Part shown: piece by piece, positions 10,256 to 18,857 of the stretch
Position numbering within the stretch: the first letter of the stretch is position 1
Layout: every line of letters begins with the position of its first letter
Assembly: GCF_963677685.1 (NCBI RefSeq)
Contig: NZ_OY782186.1
Span: 434,001-498,000, forward strand
Direction of reading: 5' to 3'
Length of the DNA: 64,000 nt
Origin: an uncultured Bacteroides sp.
GTDB taxonomy: Bacteria > Bacteroidota > Bacteroidia > Bacteroidales > Bacteroidaceae
Program-made: the position numbers and the translations under genes
The notes under the pieces: generated by a model
Told to the model about the DNA's origin: nothing
Databases searched by the model: none
Seen by the model: only the letters and a program-made list of their open reading frames with translations

Positions 10256-12712
10256 CTATTCTACTTCCCATTCAAAAACTCCTGATGCATTCTTTTGAGG
10301 GAGTTTTACTTCTAATTTAATATTTTGAGTCTTAATAGGCTTGAAAGTAACTTCATTTCCTACTCCTTTTTCTATGCCGTATGAACAGGTGTTTTCTACA
10401 GTTTCCCATTCTCCAGAAACGTTCTTATAATAGAGTTTCCATGATTCAGGAACTCGACAGCCTCCCCATGGGGCATCGTCATACCAATAAACGGTAGATC
10501 GTGATATTATTTTAGGTTCTGTAAATTGGTAAGCTATCCATTCGGTTGTTCCTTCTTTGGGCCACCAATGATAATAAGGTACTGAACGGTCATCAGTATC
10601 TTTTGGCAGAAGACGATCGTTGATAGCGGAAATCGACTTTACGTTATGTGAAGCTGTGATTTTACTCTCAGACCCAATGGTAGGGGGAAGGCTTGCTCGT
10701 GTTGCATTCAAGTCATTAGGCAACCAAACAGCCATCTCTCCATTTCCCCGATGTGCCCAAGCATAGTAAGGTATTAAATTCAATTTTACATTTTTAGCGA
10801 CCAAACTGCCTGTTTCGTTGTAGCTTAATGTTTGAGCATCGGTTTGGATCATGTAGACACCGTATTTATTTGTTGTCTTGGATGATTCCTCTTTGTTTGT
10901 ATCTTGTACAGAAGAAAGGAGATCCGATTCATACATTACTTTAAACTTAGGTTTCTGATTGACTAAGATACTTAATACGCTAAAATCATTGTCGGGCCAT
11001 TCCGCGCAATATACTAAAGGACCACGCTCAATAGATATCTTTCCTCTGTCAGCTTCTACTTGAGAATTTGCTTTTACTGTTCGAGGCTCCATATCAAAAT
11101 GGATTTCAATAGAATCTCCTTTTTTCCATCTTCTATGAATGGTGAAATATCCTTTTTCGAGCTTTCCGGCTGCTTTATTACCATTAATTTTAATTGTATA
11201 TCCTAATGTCTTCTTGTCAGCAAAGTGATAGAGATTACTTGGTACCACAGAACCTTGTACCCAACCTGGTATACGTATTTTAAGACTGAATTCTTGTTTC
11301 CTGCTAGGAGAGACTGTTAATTTGATATCTCCTGTCCATGGATAGTTTGTTTCCTGTTTTAGTATTATCTTCTTGTTTTGTACTTTTAAACTAGCTTCGT
11401 TTCCCATAAAAAGATTCACATAGATATCATTTTGATGAACAGCATAAACATATCCAGGTAATGACGGAATGAATCGGCATATATTTGATGGACAACAAGC
11501 ACAGCCAAACCATGGTTGACGCTGGTGCTGTCCTATTGACTCCAATGGATTTGGGTAGAAAAAACTGCCTCCATCCAATGAAACTCCCGAGATGAGTCCA
11601 TTATATAAAGTCCGTTCTAGTACATCATAATATTTAGATTCTCCATGAAGTAAGAATAGACGATGATTTAGATAGACGTTGCCTATAGCAGCACAAGTTT
11701 CGCAGTAGGCTGACATGTTAGGCAATTCATAATTCTTTCCGAAAGCCTCTCCATGGCTTGTTGCACCTATTCCACCGGTAATATAAAGTTTCTTACTTAC
11801 AATATTCTCCCATATCTTATCGATGGCATGAATGTAATTGCTATCTCCTGTTAATGCTGCCACATCTGCCATTCCGGAATACATGTAGGCTGCCCTTACA
11901 GCATGTCCTACGGCTTCATCTTGCTGTATCACAGGCTTATGAGCTTGACTGTATTCATCTTTCCTCTCAGTATAACCTCTTTTATCTAGAAAAAATTTAG
12001 CTTCATCCAGATATTTCTTATCTCCTGTAACTAAATAGAGTTTGGCAAGTGCCATTTCAGCTATCTGGTGTCCAGGTACTACAACTATTTGTTCCGGTTT
12101 ATCACCGATAGCTCTGCATACACAATCTGCATATTTGATTGCAATGTTTAGAAACTTACGCTCCCCGGTAGCTTGATAATGAGCTACGGCACCTTCAATC
12201 ATATGACCTAAATCGTAGAGTTCGTGACTGAGGTCTTCAACCTTTTCCCAGCGCTTATTCCCAGCCCATTCGTGTGGATGTTTGGGGTTTTGTGTGCGTG
12301 CGGTATATAGATAGCCATCCGGTTCTTGCGCAGCTGCGACAATAACCAATACACTATCTATATATTTAGCTAATTTCTTATTAGGATATGTTTGCATTGA
12401 ATAGCTAGCCCCTTCAATGGTTTTATATACATCTGTATCATCAAATGAAAACCCTTTAACCTCTATTGTGTCACTAGGATGGGCAGCCCTCTCAAAATTT
12501 AGATAACGACCCGTTTCCTCACATTTACTGAAAGCTAGTGGAATTGTCACTTCACGGCTAGCTTTTAACCGCTGCCCCCAAAAGCCATCGGTAACTTTTA
12601 CAGCTGTAAAAGGTATGGGAGTAAAGGGATAGCCTGCATTATCATGCTGTTTTTGTGCGCTTGCTACAAGGCTAGTGGTAGCTAGTGTAATGGCGAATAA
12701 TGTTTTTCTCAT
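10256..12712 (-). CDS. GH127 family glycoside hydrolase (beta-L-arabinofuranosidase-like), first copy
   Basis: An 818-residue secreted enzyme with a signal peptide ending SLVASAQ. The (alpha/alpha)6 barrel carries the GH127 (former DUF1680) metal and catalytic set: Glu322 in HGEAF, Glu338 and Cys340 in YCETC, and Cys406-Cys407 in GCACCP, where Cys406 should be the nucleophile. HypBA1, the characterised member, removes beta-L-arabinofuranose from hydroxyproline-linked oligosaccharides. Some other members act on other sugars. C-terminal beta-domains follow, including a region around ITASHNVKSISAINDRLLP and WYDDAPWGGCRVPESW that may bind sugar. It is in an operon with GH43 and S9 genes. The paralogue at 23624-26056 is lipidated, whereas this one is not. 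Confidence 0.88.
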   Translation of the reverse strand: MRKTLFAITLATTSLVASAQKQHDNAGYPFTPIPFTAVKVTDGFWGQRLKASREVTIPLAFSKCEETGRYLNFERAAHPSDTIEVKGFSFDDTDVYKTIEGASYSMQTYPNKKLAKYIDSVLVIVAAAQEPDGYLYTARTQNPKHPHEWAGNKRWEKVEDLSHELYDLGHMIEGAVAHYQATGERKFLNIAIKYADCVCRAIGDKPEQIVVVPGHQIAEMALAKLYLVTGDKKYLDEAKFFLDKRGYTERKDEYSQAHKPVIQQDEAVGHAVRAAYMYSGMADVAALTGDSNYIHAIDKIWENIVSKKLYITGGIGATSHGEAFGKNYELPNMSAYCETCAAIGNVYLNHRLFLLHGESKYYDVLERTLYNGLISGVSLDGGSFFYPNPLESIGQHQRQPWFGCACCPSNICRFIPSLPGYVYAVHQNDIYVNLFMGNEASLKVQNKKIILKQETNYPWTGDIKLTVSPSRKQEFSLKIRIPGWVQGSVVPSNLYHFADKKTLGYTIKINGNKAAGKLEKGYFTIHRRWKKGDSIEIHFDMEPRTVKANSQVEADRGKISIERGPLVYCAEWPDNDFSVLSILVNQKPKFKVMYESDLLSSVQDTNKEESSKTTNKYGVYMIQTDAQTLSYNETGSLVAKNVKLNLIPYYAWAHRGNGEMAVWLPNDLNATRASLPPTIGSESKITASHNVKSISAINDRLLPKDTDDRSVPYYHWWPKEGTTEWIAYQFTEPKIISRSTVYWYDDAPWGGCRVPESWKLYYKNVSGEWETVENTCSYGIEKGVGNEVTFKPIKTQNIKLEVKLPQKNASGVFEWEVE

Positions 12713-12732
12713 GATAAATATTATTTTTTAAT

Positions 12733-14811
12733 TTATTTCTTGAAAGGGTGATCCTGATAAAAAGAAGCCAGAACTTCTTTTTCACTCAAAGTTCTACCAT
12801 AGAATTTTAGTGAATGTAAATAACCGCTAAAAGGCCAATCGCCAATTGCTGTTTTGCCAAGTGTAATATATTGGTCTTTAGGCAAAAGTAATACAATATC
12901 TTTTTCTTTAATCTTTTTTCCGTTAAGAAATACCTTCTCTATATACCCATCGTAAGTGATAACCCAATGTTGCCATGCTCCCTTTTCTATTATTTCAGGA
13001 AATCCCATATCTTCAAACCATCCGAAATGGCATATTACCCCACAACGTGGTTCCGTACCGTTGCAAAGCATGATCTTTTCCAGTTCACCTTCTGATGATA
13101 CGAGATCGGCTACACATTCATTTAGTCCAGCTTTCGGGTTCTGCACCCACGCTTCAAGTGTATAAGGTGCACTATCTCTTATTGTTTCAGGTAAGCTGAA
13201 GTTTGATTTAAACCATTGTGTGCTGTCGAAAGCAAAGGCTTTAAAATGATCTTTTGTTACGACAGTTAAAGGTGTTGTCTGTGCTTCGAACTTTCCTTCT
13301 CCAATACGATTATTTATCTTTTTTACAAACTTACCAATTTCATAATCATCTGCATTGATGTCGATGAATAGGGATGTTTCGCTATTTGATGAAGAAGTAG
13401 AACTTTTTGTCTTTGTAGGATTATCGGCAAATATCTTAAGATTCCAAATTGCACCAAACTGTCCGCCCTTTTGTCCCCCTGTTACCGTTAAGCGAACGTA
13501 ACGGGCTTTTATATAACCGAGATCAACCATCGGGCTACCGGACAAACGATTTTCTCGTTTGTCCGTGAAGATTCTCCAAGTCTTACCGTTAATAGAAGTT
13601 TCTATGAAGTATTGGTAATAAGAAGTAGGATATTCGAATTGGGTCCAGATGCGTCGGATGGACTCCACTTTCTTTAAGTCAATTTCAATCCATTCTGTGC
13701 CACAAGTACGAGGTCGCCATAATGTTGCATTGTTATCATCTACAACGTATTCAGGCTTGAAGTATTTATTGTAATATGAAGAAGCTTTTACCGGTTTGCC
13801 AAGTGCAAGGTTCTTAGAAGGATTTGTTGACGGCTGTAAGCAACCTATTCCCAGATGGCTGGCAGCAACTTTTTCTATGCTTCCGTCTTCATCGAAGATA
13901 AGCTTGTCGACTGCAATTTGTCGATGCATACCTCGGGTCGATTGAGGAATGTTGTGCCTATGATAAACGATATAATAATCATCACCTTCTTTTAAGATAC
14001 TATGGTGCCCCGGTCCATGAATAGTACTATCTGCATTAGTAGATAAGATTGGGTTGTTTTTTCCGAAAGTGAACGGGCCCATTGGTCCCTCCTTACTGGT
14101 TGCATATTGCACTCGGTATGTGTGGTCATGGCAAGAGCCCGATGAATACATAAAATAGTATATACCGTTTCTCTTGATCATAAAGGGTGCTTCAAAGAAA
14201 TCCGTAGCCTCGGTGTTTGGGATTAGATGCGTTTGGGTAAAGCTTTTCAAATCTTCTGAAAACTTTCCTGCCCCACATCCAAAACCTTTGTAAATTCCCC
14301 AAGTTCCCCAGTAAAGATAAACAGAACCATCATCGTCAACAAATGACTGACCGTCAAGAGTAATGGCATTTTTTACAAATCGATCCGGAACTAATACTGT
14401 ACCATCTTCTCCTAATAGATTGTGCCAAGGCCCTGTCGGATAATCTGAAACACCACAATAAATTTTGCAAGGCTCACAATAGTACATGTAGTATTTTCCA
14501 TCTTTGCCTTGCATTACGTCCGGTGCCCAGATATGATAACTTTGGGGCCAGTTCATAGACACCATCGTCCAGTTTTCGAAATCTTTGGAAGTCCACACTA
14601 CCGAAGGTCCTAATCCACCACCATTTCCATCGGTTGTTGCATAGATGTAGTAAGTATCGCCAAATTTCTTTATTGTAGGGTCGGCAAAATAACCTGGAAT
14701 AATAGGATTTCCATTGCTTGGGCTATCCCAAGCCGTTTGTTGAGATAGAGCAGATGTGATATTACTAAAGAAGTAAATGAGTATGCACGAAATGTATTGT
14801 ATCTTTTTCAT
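12733..14811 (-). CDS. GH43 family enzyme with F5/8-type C and LamG-like domains
   Basis: A 692-residue secreted enzyme, probably an alpha-L-arabinofuranosidase or beta-xylosidase. After a signal peptide (to about ALSQ, residue 24) comes the five-bladed GH43 propeller. Asp44 is in YFADPTIK (base), Asp153 in TLDGQSF (pKa modulator) and Glu207 in FFEAPF (acid), followed by HGPGHHS. Residues about 335-460 form a discoidin-like (F5/8 type C, CBM32-like) domain: NLALGKPVKASS, then DDNNATLWRP and WIEIDLKK. Residues about 480-692 form a LamG/concanavalin-like domain, with EAWVQNP, WQHWVITYDG and LHSLKFYGRTLSEKEV. The gene lies 12 bp after the zinc peptidase gene and 20 bp before GH127. GH43 substrate cannot be read from sequence alone. 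Confidence 0.88.
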   Translation of the reverse strand: MKKIQYISCILIYFFSNITSALSQQTAWDSPSNGNPIIPGYFADPTIKKFGDTYYIYATTDGNGGGLGPSVVWTSKDFENWTMVSMNWPQSYHIWAPDVMQGKDGKYYMYYCEPCKIYCGVSDYPTGPWHNLLGEDGTVLVPDRFVKNAITLDGQSFVDDDGSVYLYWGTWGIYKGFGCGAGKFSEDLKSFTQTHLIPNTEATDFFEAPFMIKRNGIYYFMYSSGSCHDHTYRVQYATSKEGPMGPFTFGKNNPILSTNADSTIHGPGHHSILKEGDDYYIVYHRHNIPQSTRGMHRQIAVDKLIFDEDGSIEKVAASHLGIGCLQPSTNPSKNLALGKPVKASSYYNKYFKPEYVVDDNNATLWRPRTCGTEWIEIDLKKVESIRRIWTQFEYPTSYYQYFIETSINGKTWRIFTDKRENRLSGSPMVDLGYIKARYVRLTVTGGQKGGQFGAIWNLKIFADNPTKTKSSTSSSNSETSLFIDINADDYEIGKFVKKINNRIGEGKFEAQTTPLTVVTKDHFKAFAFDSTQWFKSNFSLPETIRDSAPYTLEAWVQNPKAGLNECVADLVSSEGELEKIMLCNGTEPRCGVICHFGWFEDMGFPEIIEKGAWQHWVITYDGYIEKVFLNGKKIKEKDIVLLLPKDQYITLGKTAIGDWPFSGYLHSLKFYGRTLSEKEVLASFYQDHPFKK

Positions 14812-14823
14812 TCATAAACGTTT

Positions 14824-15672
14824 CTAAGGATGAACTTTATTATACATAGGAAGCTCTACTTCATCAAAATAATTTAGTAACAACTGATACATCTCCGGAT
14901 CATAGTTTTTTAATTTTTCTCTTCTATTAATTGAATTATGTACTCCGTTAGGCTTTTCTGAATATCGGTTGCAGTTGAAAAATGATTGGACGGTTTCTGC
15001 AAAATACTCTTCTTTGTTAGAGAGTGCATATGTGTTTTTCCATAACCCTTTTTCAATGGCATGTTTCATTACTGTCTCCAGTTTGTTATTAAAATCCGGC
15101 TCTATGCCAATGATTCCGACAGTATGTATTAAGTGAGCAAACTCATGCACAAGAATGTTTTCTCCTTGATATTTGTCACCCGGCAGGCAGATCAAATTTT
15201 CCTCTCCACAGCTTGAACTCAAATCATCTTCAGGTGCTCCACCAAATCCGCGGGCTCGTTTATTCCAATAGGCAATACTATCCGGCGAATTGCAAATATG
15301 AGCATACTCAGGAATATCACAGACCTCTTCTTTTTCACCAATAACCATAAAACGGCAATGCTTTTTTACCATATACTCTTTTATGTCTTTTCTTTTGGCA
15401 AGCATCCCTATGATAAGCTTTCGCGCTACCTTTAGTGCTTTATCATTGACTCTATCTGATGAGATGATTGCTATCCCATCAGCATCTAGATATTTTTTGT
15501 AGAAAGAAGAAACTCCTAAAGAATCTGGAACTTTGTCTAAACGCCCTGTTATTTGAGAGATATTTTTCAATGTTAGACCCGATTTGAGACTTTTGTTTTT
15601 TCCAAAGCTTGTTCCTCCGGTTAGGATCGTAAAGCATAGTATGATAAGATAAAAATTCTTTCTATTTTTCAT
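14824..15672 (-). CDS. Putative secreted zinc metalloprotease, anthrax-lethal-factor-like
   Basis: A 282-residue exported protein with a signal peptide (about 1-24, ending GTSFG). The zinc site is clear: His176, Glu177 and His180 in VHEFAH, with a likely third ligand Glu226 in EEYFAETVQ, 46 residues later. This spacing and the E(Y/F)FAE motif match the anthrax lethal-factor (ATLF, M34) group as I know it, which also includes Pro-Pro endopeptidases. The N-terminal region (ISQITGRLDKVPDSLG) resembles no domain I recognise. It heads a tight operon with GH43, GH127 and S9 genes. It may cut the peptide part of a glycoprotein target. Protease class is fairly sure; substrate is speculation. Confidence 0.65.
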   Translation of the reverse strand: MKNRKNFYLIILCFTILTGGTSFGKNKSLKSGLTLKNISQITGRLDKVPDSLGVSSFYKKYLDADGIAIISSDRVNDKALKVARKLIIGMLAKRKDIKEYMVKKHCRFMVIGEKEEVCDIPEYAHICNSPDSIAYWNKRARGFGGAPEDDLSSSCGEENLICLPGDKYQGENILVHEFAHLIHTVGIIGIEPDFNNKLETVMKHAIEKGLWKNTYALSNKEEYFAETVQSFFNCNRYSEKPNGVHNSINRREKLKNYDPEMYQLLLNYFDEVELPMYNKVHP

Positions 15673-15847
15673 GATGTTCTTTATTTTTTCGATGTTGTTT
15701 CTTTTTACAAAGCAATATAATATTCAGTAAAGGGAGTGATAGAATCGTACTATTTAGTGGAACAATAGTTCAAAAGGTCCTGTTTCATGATGACTCTTTA
15801 AATGTATCGTATTGCATTCCATAGTGTTATCACATGCTGATTGCTCG

Positions 15848-17686
15848 TTATTGAATAGTAATATTGAATATAAAAGTTGCTTTTACACTCTCTTTTCCTG
15901 TAGGAGTATATACCAAAGCTTGTTTTATGCTATACTGCTCTCCTTGTTTGCAATGTCCTGGATATTGTCCTATTTTAAATGACAGCGTCGATAAATTAAA
16001 TTCAGAGAAGACCATAGCACTATTCCCCCATGAGCATATATCTCCTTTGGTATCAAACCAATGTCCAGGAGCGTTAGCTGTGGATTGTTGGCTAAGACTT
16101 CCATCGCTGTTAATCCCATTGAAAATAATATTTTTATTGAAAGCATTATTTAATTCTTGTTTCGTCAATGCTAAAGCATTACAAAGTTTATTCGCATCTA
16201 TTTCAACTGTTTTTCCTGAATATTCTGTTGCACTAACAGGGAAAGTGATATTGTATGTTAGAGTAATATCTTGTGGTTCAGCAGAGGGATCAATAATAAC
16301 TTGTCCATATACACTTGTTCCGCTAAATTTCACTTTATATGGCCATTGTTCATCATTACTATCGTCATCATCCCAAGCATGCCGCCAATGGCTGGTGGGC
16401 GCCCCGCTTACAACAAAATAGAGTTTATCAACATTGGCTGGGCTATTGAACACGGCCGTTCCTGTTTTGCTTGAAAATATGTCACTGTAGACACAGCTTC
16501 CGTCCTTTAAACAGGCTACAAAGCCATATCTCCAACCAGCTTTATCTAAATTTTTACTGCGATAGCCTGTGGATCCGGCTATCCCTTCAAAACTAGCTGT
16601 TATTGCACTTGCTTCGCTCGGGCTGTTTAAAGAGATAACATTATATCCATAGTTTTCTATACATTGAGTAGGTGCGATTGCAAAGTATCCGTCATTTGTT
16701 GCTATTAACTCACACTGACTACGCCCTCTATAGTTTTTGCCATATTCGCGTATATTGTCAATATCCCAGTTTACCAATTTGCGAGCAGCATCAAATATCT
16801 CATTATTAAATTCACTTTGGTTAATGCCTGTTATTCTTTTATATGTTTCAATAGGATCTTCCGGTTTTTGCGCCATACGCCATAGTTTTCCTATAAAATC
16901 GATACCATGCTTACTGCACCAGTAATCATGAATGAAATAATTGGAGTAGCGAGGTGCCTCATGCAGGATATGCTTGTAATGGTTACCTAAATATTGGTTA
17001 AAGTAATAACTGCTAAATTGCTCTTCAGGATACAGCTTATAAGCTTGCCATTGTGCGCATTGTTCCCAAAAACCATTACCTCCTTCTCCATTATTGCCAA
17101 AACCATATCGATAGCCTGGATTACCGGTTTTGTTGTCGCAATATACTTGATATTGAAAACAATGTCCCACTTCATGCGCTATTGTTGAACCAACGGGTTG
17201 GCATGTACTAGGGTTAACCCATAATGCTCCGATAACATCATCATAGCCGGAACCTGTAGCAAGCCACTCTGTTTGATATTTTAAAAATATCATCATTCGA
17301 TATTTGTCTGTATTAGATTGACCGGGGATTACAAATTTTAGTTTGTTTACATTCTCATCATAGAATAACTCTGCTTTTTTTAATAAATCTTCTATGTCTA
17401 CGCGCATGTTCGTTTCATTTATACTAGACGGATCTGTACCAAATCCTTTTTCCCAAAAGACAATCCAGTTTGTTGAGGATTTGGATCTTTCCCAACACCA
17501 TGTACTTGTACTTTTTGTAAAATCATTATTGATCAGTTCTTTAGGAATGTAGACTTCTTTGCCTTTAATGTCGGTGGGATTCTCTACTTCAGTTTCAGAC
17601 CCTTCTTTGAATGAGGCCTCTTTACTGCAACTAATTAAACTCACTAGTAAGCATACGGCGAAGTAAATTATTACGTTTTTTTTCAT
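15848..17686 (-). CDS. DUF6055 metalloprotease-like lipoprotein with C-terminal DUF4859 module
   Basis: A 612-residue surface-type lipoprotein: the signal peptide ends in LISC with Cys20. Residues about 60-450 match DUF6055 as I remember it (WCWERS, then WIVFWEKGFG). The segment holds a zinc-type motif HEVGH at 171-175 and a nearby Glu208 in GFWEQCAQW, suggesting an active gluzincin-like peptidase. Residues about 475-612 are a DUF4859-like module containing GHWFDTKGDICSWG, closely similar to modules in the neighbouring SusE-position lipoprotein. It sits after the susC-susD operon terminator and 175 bp before the next gene, so it may have its own promoter. Enzyme activity is inferred from the motif only. 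Confidence 0.7.
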   Translation of the reverse strand: MKKNVIIYFAVCLLVSLISCSKEASFKEGSETEVENPTDIKGKEVYIPKELINNDFTKSTSTWCWERSKSSTNWIVFWEKGFGTDPSSINETNMRVDIEDLLKKAELFYDENVNKLKFVIPGQSNTDKYRMMIFLKYQTEWLATGSGYDDVIGALWVNPSTCQPVGSTIAHEVGHCFQYQVYCDNKTGNPGYRYGFGNNGEGGNGFWEQCAQWQAYKLYPEEQFSSYYFNQYLGNHYKHILHEAPRYSNYFIHDYWCSKHGIDFIGKLWRMAQKPEDPIETYKRITGINQSEFNNEIFDAARKLVNWDIDNIREYGKNYRGRSQCELIATNDGYFAIAPTQCIENYGYNVISLNSPSEASAITASFEGIAGSTGYRSKNLDKAGWRYGFVACLKDGSCVYSDIFSSKTGTAVFNSPANVDKLYFVVSGAPTSHWRHAWDDDDSNDEQWPYKVKFSGTSVYGQVIIDPSAEPQDITLTYNITFPVSATEYSGKTVEIDANKLCNALALTKQELNNAFNKNIIFNGINSDGSLSQQSTANAPGHWFDTKGDICSWGNSAMVFSEFNLSTLSFKIGQYPGHCKQGEQYSIKQALVYTPTGKESVKATFIFNITIQ

Positions 17687-17754
17687 AAGAATAAAATTAA
17701 ACTAATCATTTTATAGAATAGACTTGTAAGGGATTAATCGCTTTAATTTAATAA

Positions 17755-17789
17755 AAGGGTAGTCAGGCAAAATGACTCTAACTACCCTT
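17755..17789 (-). terminator. Terminator ending the susC-susD operon
   Basis: AAGGGTAGT at 17755-17763 pairs with ACTACCCTT at 17781-17789. An inner AGTCA/TGACT stem extends the hairpin, and the minus-strand transcript runs into T-rich sequence. It separates the DUF4859 lipoprotein gene from the DUF6055 gene. Confidence 0.8.
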
Positions 17790-17812
17790 CTTTATATCTG
17801 TAAAGGAGATCT

Positions 17813-18832
17813 TTACTCTAGTGTAGCTGTTATAATAAAGCGGAAGAAATTATTTTCATTCTCTGTATTTCTATAACCGATACTAATTGTATATTTGCTT
17901 CCTGCTGCAAGTCCTGGTGCTCTGCCGACATACAGCATCTCATCTCCATTTTTTGTATTTGCATAGAATGCAAAATTGTTGCCTCCCCAATTACATACAG
18001 CCCCTTGATTGTCCATCCAATACCCCGGAGATTCTGCCGTATAACTACTTGTAGTGTCCCATGCCGCACTGACCGGATCTACTACATACATATGAATAAC
18101 TCCATTGGTTGCTTCTCCTGTATCTCCATTATAATCCAAGTTGGCTAAGAAATCTGCAACACTTAGTCCCATGCAAGTTTGAATGGTTTCTGCGTATTGG
18201 TTAAAATCAATGCCAAAAGAGGCATAATCACCATCAGGAATACTAATATTAGTTAGGATGATAGATGGGTCTGTAATGGATATGTTGAATGTGAAACGAA
18301 CATATTCATCGTAGTTATTACCATTTATGGCAAAACCAACATTTAAACTGGCTAAACTTCCTACTGTAGCTGTTTCATAGGCATTAATATTAAGTGTTTT
18401 GTTTTCAGTATTTATATCGAGGCTAACCAATAGACTCGGATCATTTTCTTGGCAGATACCTCCAGCCGAATTATAATACCACCCGGTCGTACCTTTTGTC
18501 ATACTTGTTTTGTTCCAGCTGTTTTTACTGGGAGTGATATTATAAAACACAACACTTCCGTTTTTTAAACCACTTATTACTTGCTCCACTGTCATGCCCA
18601 TGTTTTCTTGGAATTTTTCGGCATAATCAGTTAGCTTTATGGTTTGAGTTTCAAAATGTCCTACGGGAAATTCAATCTCATTTGTGATAGTAGCATTACT
18701 ATTTATCTTCAAATAAGGATTTTCATTTTCACTATAAACATGTTTACTTGTTGCATCTTCAATGCTATCTGTACAGGCAATAAAAGGCGAAAATAGACAT
18801 CCTATTAAAGCGTATATTATACTTTTTTTCAT
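17813..18832 (-). CDS. DUF4859 two-module lipoprotein, putative surface glycan-binding protein
   Basis: A 339-residue lipoprotein with a lipobox at FIAC (Cys20). It consists of two related modules, about 45-190 and 195-339. Each has a beta-rich layout ending with a Gly-Trp/Tyr motif (GTTGWYYNSAGGIC; PGYWMDNQGAVCNWGG) and a closing strand pair. The position directly after susD is where SusE/SusF-type surface glycan-binding proteins are encoded, so binding the target glycan or glycoprotein outside the cell is a fair inference. No catalytic motif is visible. The domain label DUF4859 is from memory; the internal repeat is read from the sequence. Confidence 0.7.
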   Translation of the reverse strand: MKKSIIYALIGCLFSPFIACTDSIEDATSKHVYSENENPYLKINSNATITNEIEFPVGHFETQTIKLTDYAEKFQENMGMTVEQVISGLKNGSVVFYNITPSKNSWNKTSMTKGTTGWYYNSAGGICQENDPSLLVSLDINTENKTLNINAYETATVGSLASLNVGFAINGNNYDEYVRFTFNISITDPSIILTNISIPDGDYASFGIDFNQYAETIQTCMGLSVADFLANLDYNGDTGEATNGVIHMYVVDPVSAAWDTTSSYTAESPGYWMDNQGAVCNWGGNNFAFYANTKNGDEMLYVGRAPGLAAGSKYTISIGYRNTENENNFFRFIITATLE

Positions 18833-18857
18833 ATTAATTCGTTTTTATCAGATTTGT

